A DNA stretch of 54,809 nt, taken from NCBI RefSeq assembly GCF_020177335.1, contig NZ_JAIVMG010000019.1, positions 1-54,809 on the forward strand. The letters are read 5' to 3'. Below the pieces are notes generated by a model. It ran no database searches, had not been told where the DNA came from, and was given only the letters and a program-made list of their open reading frames with translations. Source of the stretch: Stappia indica (GTDB lineage Bacteria; Pseudomonadota; Alphaproteobacteria; Rhizobiales; Stappiaceae). A program made the position numbers and the translations under genes. This document shows, piece after piece, positions 50,211-54,809 of this stretch (within the stretch, counting starts at the first letter, position 1; the number at the start of each line of letters is the position of its first letter).

Positions 50211-51616
50211 TTCAGCCTTGCCGCCAGTTCGGTCCGATACTTCGGTGTCCCGAGCCAATGACCAAGCGATCGTTGCACTTTGGGGTCTTCCGAGTAGATC
50301 AACTCGAATGCGAAATCGAAAAGCGCCGTGTGATGTTGGCAGTGAGCCGTTTCGTGTCGAGGGATATCGATGCGACCATATCTTGAAAGGTCATCGATGA
50401 CGTCGGGACCGCAGTAGGCCTGGTAGACGCAGTGGATGCAATCCGGATCCTCAAAATTTGAAGCCGCCGAATTGAGAACGTCGCGCTTCCGCGCATCTAT
50501 CCCGCTGTCGACATCTCCGATGGAGAGATCCAAACGACCGATCCGTGAGACCATGCGCGCTTCGTCGGTGGGATAGTACTGCCCGTCGAAGTCGACGACG
50601 AGATAGTCATATCCCAGCCAATTTGGGTTCCTGAGATCGACATGATTTTGGACGCCCGTCCTGAAAATCCGCCGGAGCAAATGGCTCAGATAATACTCTT
50701 CGACCGCATCGTCATTTTCCCAATTATGCTCGACCAATCGGTCGACGAACCGCCTATAGAATTCCATCCAGGCCTCTTGCGTATCCCTGAAGTCATACCG
50801 CTTTCGCGCAAATCCCTGGTAATTGACACGGCGGAGATAAATTGAACGGAGACCAAGCTCAACGAAGCTCCGTATTACGGTGTCAGGGTCCGGCAGATTG
50901 TGAACGTCGAGCGTCGGAAGGGCTGAAACCTTTGCCGTTCCGAATTCGGAAAACGCCCTCTGGAGATTGCTCCGGAACTCGCTGTGCACGACGGATTCCT
51001 TCGTTCGCTGTGACCGATGAACCTCCTCCACACCATCGAACGATGTGCTGATGAACGTGTCTGCTGCGCCTAGAAATTCCCAAGCCTCCTCGGAAACGGA
51101 CTGAAGATTGGTGCACACGACGAACTCGGCTTGTCGGAAATTATTGCGGCAAAACTCCCGGACCTCTTCCAGTATATCCAAGCGGAGCAAGGGCTCTCCT
51201 CCTTGGAATTCGATCTTTATGGTCTCGGTGTCCAGCTTTGAAAGGGATCCCAAAAACTGTCGCAGGATCTCGTCATTCCAATCGAATCCGGATGCCGTCT
51301 CCGGCGCGCGAGATACCTGGCAGTAGTCGCAGGTCAGATTGCATCTCAGCGTGGGGATCAGAATGAAGTAATTGAGTTTCGAAACTGGATTTATCCGCCT
51401 TGCCCAGCGACCGCAAAAGCCATCGAAGGCGGCGTCGCTCGTGTCACGGTAGGCGTGACCATGACGCCTCAGAAACTCGAAGTCATCGTCCGTCAGGATG
51501 CCGTCGACGTACCTCTCGAGAAACCTCTGGTCGCTTCTGAAGAAGCCACCAGCTTCGTTCGTGAACAAGAGCTCCCCATGATCATGCTCGCGGAATTTGA
51601 GTGGCCAGACCTTCAT
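50207..51616 (-). CDS. hxsB: HxsB, radical SAM/SPASM-like enzyme of the His-Xaa-Ser system
   Basis: The 469-residue protein carries CX3CX2C at Cys92, Cys96 and Cys99 (LRCNLTCDYCQ), the beta2 motif EFQGGEPLL, and FVVCTNLQ and STSFDG as in peptide-modifying radical SAM enzymes. A C-terminal SPASM-like Cys set, CIHCVYQAYCGPDVIDDLSRYGRIDIPRHETAHC, would hold an auxiliary cluster. The start overlaps the hxsD stop (ATGA). The N-terminal 80 residues may bind the substrate (FREHDHGELLFTNEAGGFF). It belongs to the anaerobic-sulfatase-maturase/SPASM branch, acting in the cytoplasm before export of HxsA. Confidence 0.9.
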   Translation of the reverse strand: MKVWPLKFREHDHGELLFTNEAGGFFRSDQRFLERYVDGILTDDDFEFLRRHGHAYRDTSDAAFDGFCGRWARRINPVSKLNYFILIPTLRCNLTCDYCQVSRAPETASGFDWNDEILRQFLGSLSKLDTETIKIEFQGGEPLLRLDILEEVREFCRNNFRQAEFVVCTNLQSVSEEAWEFLGAADTFISTSFDGVEEVHRSQRTKESVVHSEFRSNLQRAFSEFGTAKVSALPTLDVHNLPDPDTVIRSFVELGLRSIYLRRVNYQGFARKRYDFRDTQEAWMEFYRRFVDRLVEHNWENDDAVEEYYLSHLLRRIFRTGVQNHVDLRNPNWLGYDYLVVDFDGQYYPTDEARMVSRIGRLDLSIGDVDSGIDARKRDVLNSAASNFEDPDCIHCVYQAYCGPDVIDDLSRYGRIDIPRHETAHCQHHTALFDFAFELIYSEDPKVQRSLGHWLGTPKYRTELAARLK

Positions 51617-51927
51617 TGTCCGAAAACCGCGACATTGAGAGCGTGTCTGCTGTCCTTGCCTTCTTCCCGTATCTTCTCGCGATAGATCGAATAAAAAAGC
51701 TGCTGCCTGAAATCATCGAAATCGAGGTTTTCCGGAAGCCCAATTTCCAGATATCCATCTCGGGCATCGATCCGCGCAGTCGGAAAGAGGTACCCGATCC
51801 GGGCGACGGCTGAATTCAGAAAGGCTGTCAGCTCGACTGGGATATCCAGCCGAAACTTCGAGAGCGTATTGTGATTTTCACTCGGCTCATTCACCTGAAT
51901 TGGCTTTCGACTGTCATCGGGATGCAC
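51613..51927 (-). CDS. hxsD: HxsD, small protein of the His-Xaa-Ser system
   Basis: The GTG start at 51927 has AGAGG 7 nt upstream. The 104-residue protein (ENHNTLSKFRLDIPVELTAFLNSAVARIGYLFPTARID..GYLEIGLPENLDFDDFRQQLFYSIYREKIREEG) is cytoplasmic and alpha/beta. Its stop overlaps the hxsB start. In Hxs loci this small gene always accompanies the two radical SAM genes. A role as a recognition or chaperone-like partner, similar to RRE proteins in other RiPP systems, is an inference. It is the first gene of the operon. Confidence 0.82.
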   Translation of the reverse strand: MHPDDSRKPIQVNEPSENHNTLSKFRLDIPVELTAFLNSAVARIGYLFPTARIDARDGYLEIGLPENLDFDDFRQQLFYSIYREKIREEGKDSRHALNVAVFGQ

Positions 51928-52043
51928 TGAATTACCTCTGAATCAGATGCAGTCCTAGATACCAAAACCCTTGATTGAAGTGAAGTTGAGACCGGGGCAG
52001 CCGAATTTTCGTTATCTCGCCAATTCAGCCCGGATTGTGGAAC

Positions 52044-52991
52044 TCAGCGTTGCGCCCGACGCCAGCCCGCTGCTCGAGCCTCCGTTTCGGAGCAAAACCA
52101 TCGTTCACCCCCACCCGTATTGATCTGAGTCTTCTCGTAAAATTCCTGTCCTGGAACATGATAGATCCGTGCGCCGGTCGAAACGCTTATGTTGCCTTTG
52201 ATGTTGCAGTTTCCTCCACCATTCCCTATCCGGACGGTTCGGTCCTCCTCGCGCTGCTCCTGTTGTTCGGATTGCTTCCGGGCGCGGTACTCCCAAGGCT
52301 TCTCAAACGCCCCCTGCCAAACGCCACTTTTTTTCGCCGACGCATTCGCCTGGTATTCGGCATAGGCACCATTGCTGTAACGAGGCCAGTCCAAAGCATG
52401 TCCGGCAATTACAAGCGCAACCGCAACACTCTCGCCGTCTGCGCGATAACAGTCCCCCACGTAGCGACCGTATTGATCCCATTCGACGAAGTTGCAGGTT
52501 GTTGGTCTGGATGCCGCGAGGTAGCTGTCAAGGAAGTTCGCCGACTGACGTCCGCAACGATACCTTTCACCACCTTCACGGAAACAGTGCTGATCAGTTT
52601 CCGGCGCGTCGATGCCGTTGAACCGAATTCGCTGACCGCGAATTTCGATGGTGTCTCCATCTATTATCGAAGCCCTTCCGACAATGGTTTCTCCGGGTCC
52701 TTCGGATCCGCGGCTCCACAATCCGGCGAGTTTTGGGACTCCTTCGTACCAGACTGAAAGCCCCGTACTGGCGATCAGGAAAACACTGAAACCAAGCGCG
52801 ATGTCGGTCAGTCTTATTTTCGACGGCTTGGACGCGCGCGACGTCACATTCAGGCTTACGATATTTCCTCCGACGATACCTTTGCATGCCGGGTAACGCG
52901 AACACCCCCAAAATTCGCGTCCCTTATTTCGTCCGCGTTTCGCAACCCTTCGTCTCATCTCGGCCCCACACTTAGGGCAACGAATTCCCAT
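52044..52991 (-). CDS. Thermonuclease-family protein with N-terminal zinc finger
   Basis: The ATG at 52991 has GGGA 8 nt upstream; a TTG at 53015 is the alternative. A topoisomerase-type C4 zinc finger opens the protein (CPKCGAEMRRR...GREFWGCSRYPACKG). A membrane span (about 62-82, LGFSVFLIASTGLSVWYEG) separates it from a staphylococcal-nuclease domain (about 100-225: GRASIIDGDTIEIRGQRIRFNGIDAPETDQHC, EWDQYGRYVGDCY). A C-terminal tail VSTGARIYHVPGQEFYEKTQI...GERWFCSETEARAAGWR is common on rhizobial thermonucleases. It lies 116 bp upstream of hxsD on the same strand, so it may be co-transcribed with the hxs operon. Confidence 0.85.
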   Translation of the reverse strand: MGIRCPKCGAEMRRRVAKRGRNKGREFWGCSRYPACKGIVGGNIVSLNVTSRASKPSKIRLTDIALGFSVFLIASTGLSVWYEGVPKLAGLWSRGSEGPGETIVGRASIIDGDTIEIRGQRIRFNGIDAPETDQHCFREGGERYRCGRQSANFLDSYLAASRPTTCNFVEWDQYGRYVGDCYRADGESVAVALVIAGHALDWPRYSNGAYAEYQANASAKKSGVWQGAFEKPWEYRARKQSEQQEQREEDRTVRIGNGGGNCNIKGNISVSTGARIYHVPGQEFYEKTQINTGGGERWFCSETEARAAGWRRAQR

Positions 52992-53195
52992 CACAGCATC
53001 CCGATTTTTCGCCAAGACTAATCCGGAACGTTTTCGCCCTCCCCATAAGCAGCATCAGTCGCCAACTCAATCGCCCTTTCAAGCCGTGCTCGACAAAATT
53101 TGGCCGCGGCCATTGTAATATACAACCAGTACCATCTGGAATATGGGTTGGCATGTGCTGCGGTGCGTACATTTGATTTGTTTGGAGATATCACG

Positions 53196-54308
53196 TTGTC
53201 TTCGATCACGATGCGCCAACTCGGCGTCTTCATGTCCCTGATGGCGGTCAGTGTCGCTTTGCTCGGAGGGGCCGCTTATGCGGGGACCATCGAGAAAGTG
53301 CGCTGGAGAGGACACGACGTCCTGAAGCTGACGGGTTCGATCGACGATGATCTGGTGACGGATTTCCTGTCCGCCCGGGACCACGCGGAGGTCTGGCCAC
53401 ACGGTGCAAAAGTCCTGCTTCTCGACAGCGGAGGCGGAGCCGTTTTAGCCGCACTCGCAATCGTAAATCTCATGGACCAGGGTACTTGGCAGACGGTCAT
53501 TCCGAACGGAGCCGAATGCGCCTCCGCTTGCGCTTCTATCCTTTTTGTTTCCGGAGCCTATCGAACGGTCGAGCCGTTTGGAAAACTGGGGCAACATTCC
53601 TGCTCCAAAGGTGGCTTGCCGGACGATAAATGCAACGATCTGATGTCAGAGAACGCCCGGGCGCACGGGGTTTCCTATGGCTCAATCAAAGCTTTCGCTC
53701 GTTACGCAAACCCTGAGGAGATGATCTGGTTCTCCCGCGAGGATGCGGACGGCTGGGGTCTCACGCGTTATCCAGGAGAAAAGGAAAGCGGCTTCGAGAA
53801 GAGCGAACCCCGTGTCATCAACATGCTGACGGGAGTGAAGCCGGATCCGCAGACCGCGTGGCGGCTCGATTTTCATAACGACGGCTACAAGGCCTTCAGT
53901 CGCCCTTCAGCCGACGACGAACGGGAAATGGAAGTCGGCTTGTTCTGCAACGAGGCCATTCCAGGAGTGTTCATCGCGACCATGGACATCACCGGTCCAG
54001 TCGAGGTGGTCAAGAAGAACGTAACGGGCGCCTGGCTCGGTGCCGATGGCGTCAAATTCATTGAGGCGATGCCTTTGATCATACCTGCGGATCCGGTGGT
54101 CACGCGAGTGTTCCTCTACATTCCCCCAGAGGCCCTGATCCATTTTCTGAAGAAGACGCGAGAGTTCGTCTTTCACGTCGATTTCAAGAAGCCCTTCACG
54201 GCAATGAGAGCAACGACGCAGCTCGCAGGCAGTCGAAAGAACCTGATTTTCGCGGCGAACCACTGCGGGACCGAAGCCTACGGATTGGATGGTCAGCCCA
54301 TCGAGTGA
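53196..54308 (+). CDS. Secreted ClpP-like (COG3904-type) periplasmic protein
   Basis: A TTG at 53196 has GGAG 8 nt upstream; the ATG at 53211 is the alternative start. A signal peptide (FMSLMAVSVALLGGAAYA) leads into a crotonase/ClpP-like fold: KLTGSIDDDLVTDFLSA, then KVLLLDSGGGAVLAALAIVNLM and IPNGAECASACASILFVSGAYR. These match the Ser-containing loop and oxyanion regions of periplasmic ClpP-like proteins. The last 150 residues form an extra domain (EVGLFCNEAIPGVFIATMDITGPVEV) with paired Cys. It is divergent from the thermonuclease gene. Whether it is a protease is not certain; a Ser in ACASILF is the nucleophile candidate. Confidence 0.75.
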   Translation: MSSITMRQLGVFMSLMAVSVALLGGAAYAGTIEKVRWRGHDVLKLTGSIDDDLVTDFLSARDHAEVWPHGAKVLLLDSGGGAVLAALAIVNLMDQGTWQTVIPNGAECASACASILFVSGAYRTVEPFGKLGQHSCSKGGLPDDKCNDLMSENARAHGVSYGSIKAFARYANPEEMIWFSREDADGWGLTRYPGEKESGFEKSEPRVINMLTGVKPDPQTAWRLDFHNDGYKAFSRPSADDEREMEVGLFCNEAIPGVFIATMDITGPVEVVKKNVTGAWLGADGVKFIEAMPLIIPADPVVTRVFLYIPPEALIHFLKKTREFVFHVDFKKPFTAMRATTQLAGSRKNLIFAANHCGTEAYGLDGQPIE

Positions 54309-54323
54309 GCTGTCGACTTAACC

Positions 54324-54596
54324 TTATTGGCTTACGAATGACATGACGGTTTCGATGGGCCGTCGTCCCATGTTTCGATATGGCGGAGGCCTTCGTGTCG
54401 CTGAGATATCGATGCTCAAGGTCCGCGCCAACAGCGCATCGATGATCGACCATGCGCCGTAGACGACGCCCGGCGTTTGAAGCACCTCGCGAATGTCGGC
54501 GTCCTCGATCTCGGAGACCCCAACGCGATGGTCGCACCGGGGGCAAGGGCCAGTTACGGCGGTGTACAGCTGTAGATGAAAGTTCGGCTCATGCAT
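54324..54596 (-). CDS. Small hypothetical protein with a CxxC motif
   Basis: From ATG 54596 a 90-residue product reads with TGPCPRCDHRVGVSE, where CPRC could bind zinc, followed by helices (DADIREVLQTPGVVYGAWSIIDALLARTLSI) and a basic C-terminus. It converges on the ClpP-like gene with a gap of 15 bp. No family was recognised. Reading frame length and the motif support it only moderately. Confidence 0.4.
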   Translation of the reverse strand: MHEPNFHLQLYTAVTGPCPRCDHRVGVSEIEDADIREVLQTPGVVYGAWSIIDALLARTLSIDISATRRPPPYRNMGRRPIETVMSFVSQ

Positions 54597-54630
54597 CGGC
54601 CAACTTGTAGGCTGACTTGAGAAGTGCAAT

Positions 54631-54690
54631 TGAATAGCCCCGAGTTTCGTGGGCGCCCTCGGGTTACATTTCCTGCTGCCGTTCGAACTC
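54631..54690. mobile_element. End of an IS3-type element (second copy of the 29119 end)
   Basis: This 60-bp stretch starts TGAATAGCCCCGAGTTTCGT and matches 29119-29178 closely, including the OrfB tail (EFERQQE before a stop on the minus strand). The similarity breaks at 54691, where another transposase end begins. It is a truncated copy. Confidence 0.7.
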
Positions 54691-54729
54691 TGAGCTACTC
54701 CCCATCGGCTGGACAGGATCTGGCGTAAT

Positions 54730-54809
54730 TTAAGCTACTCGTTGCACCTGCTGATCGGGTTGGTTGATATCATTTCTCTGCCAATAGGCCAGCACCGGAG
54801 GCTTGCCGC
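54730..54809 (-). CDS. Transposase C-terminal fragment (gene leaves the window)
   Basis: On the minus strand the last codons read GKPPVLAYWQRNDINQPDQQVQRVA and a stop at 54730-54732. GKPPVLAYW is typical of the C-terminus of an rve-type transposase (IS3/IS481-like, following a RPHQGLG motif that would lie outside). Only 25 residues are in the window, so the family is a reasonable guess. Confidence 0.5.
   Translation of the reverse strand, partial: GKPPVLAYWQRNDINQPDQQVQRVA

Overview
The window is 54.8 kb of GC-rich DNA with an alphaproteobacterial, probably Hyphomicrobiales/Rhizobiales-like, character. This is judged from codon usage, the porin, the thermonuclease type, the AspD/AspT genes and the kinds of insertion sequences; the genus cannot be named from sequence alone. 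It reads as a patchwork of metabolic and envelope genes broken up by at least eight insertion-sequence (IS) copies or fragments.

Layout. 1-369 is the tail of an IS3-type transposase. 444-11101 is an envelope and transport stretch: an MscS channel, a frameshifted solute-binding-protein remnant, an SH3-domain protein, a stand-alone ABC transmembrane domain, a porin, a glycosyltransferase-like protein, and an AI-2E/HlyD/small-membrane-protein operon. 11293-21606 is a compact amino-acid decarboxylation and antiport island: a TPR regulator, a small protein, an Orn/Lys/Arg decarboxylase, two AspT-family antiporters in tandem and the aspartate 4-decarboxylase AspD. Together these could consume cytoplasmic protons and drive electrogenic exchange, giving acid tolerance or proton motive force. 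22529-24684 is a complete IS1595-family transposon with matching terminal inverted repeats, an 8-bp target duplication, a transposase, an HNH-nuclease passenger, a small basic-protein gene and a tRNA/tmRNA-like RNA fold. It sits 36 bp upstream of a decaying operon (24729-29118: DUF3141, CoA-transferase A and B, phosphotransacylase, acetate kinase) that carries many frameshifts and deletions and ends in a shrunken IS3 derivative.

29487-35955 holds a secreted protein, an AraC regulator, a large DUF1254/DUF1214 protein and a secreted beta-propeller. After an intact IS5 copy (36071-36925) comes an integrative mobilizable element (about 37000-42597): a relaxase with a MobC partner, a hairpin-rich candidate oriT, a primase-like protein, an HTH/excisionase-like protein and a tyrosine integrase next to the 3' half of a tRNA-Arg gene that acted as attachment site. 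Its right border is fused to a truncated IS66, followed by a truncated IS3, a Fic-domain gene with a cut-off OLD-type ATPase, and more IS debris.

The most interesting system is at 46994-51927: a His-Xaa-Ser (Hxs) peptide-modification operon on the minus strand. In transcription order it is HxsD, radical-SAM HxsB, radical-SAM HxsC, the HxS-repeat substrate HxsA with a peptidoglycan-binding domain, a small accessory protein and a MauG-like di-heme enzyme. Every junction overlaps, so the genes look translationally coupled. Next to it are a zinc-finger thermonuclease and a secreted ClpP-like protein. The window ends in two more transposase fragments.
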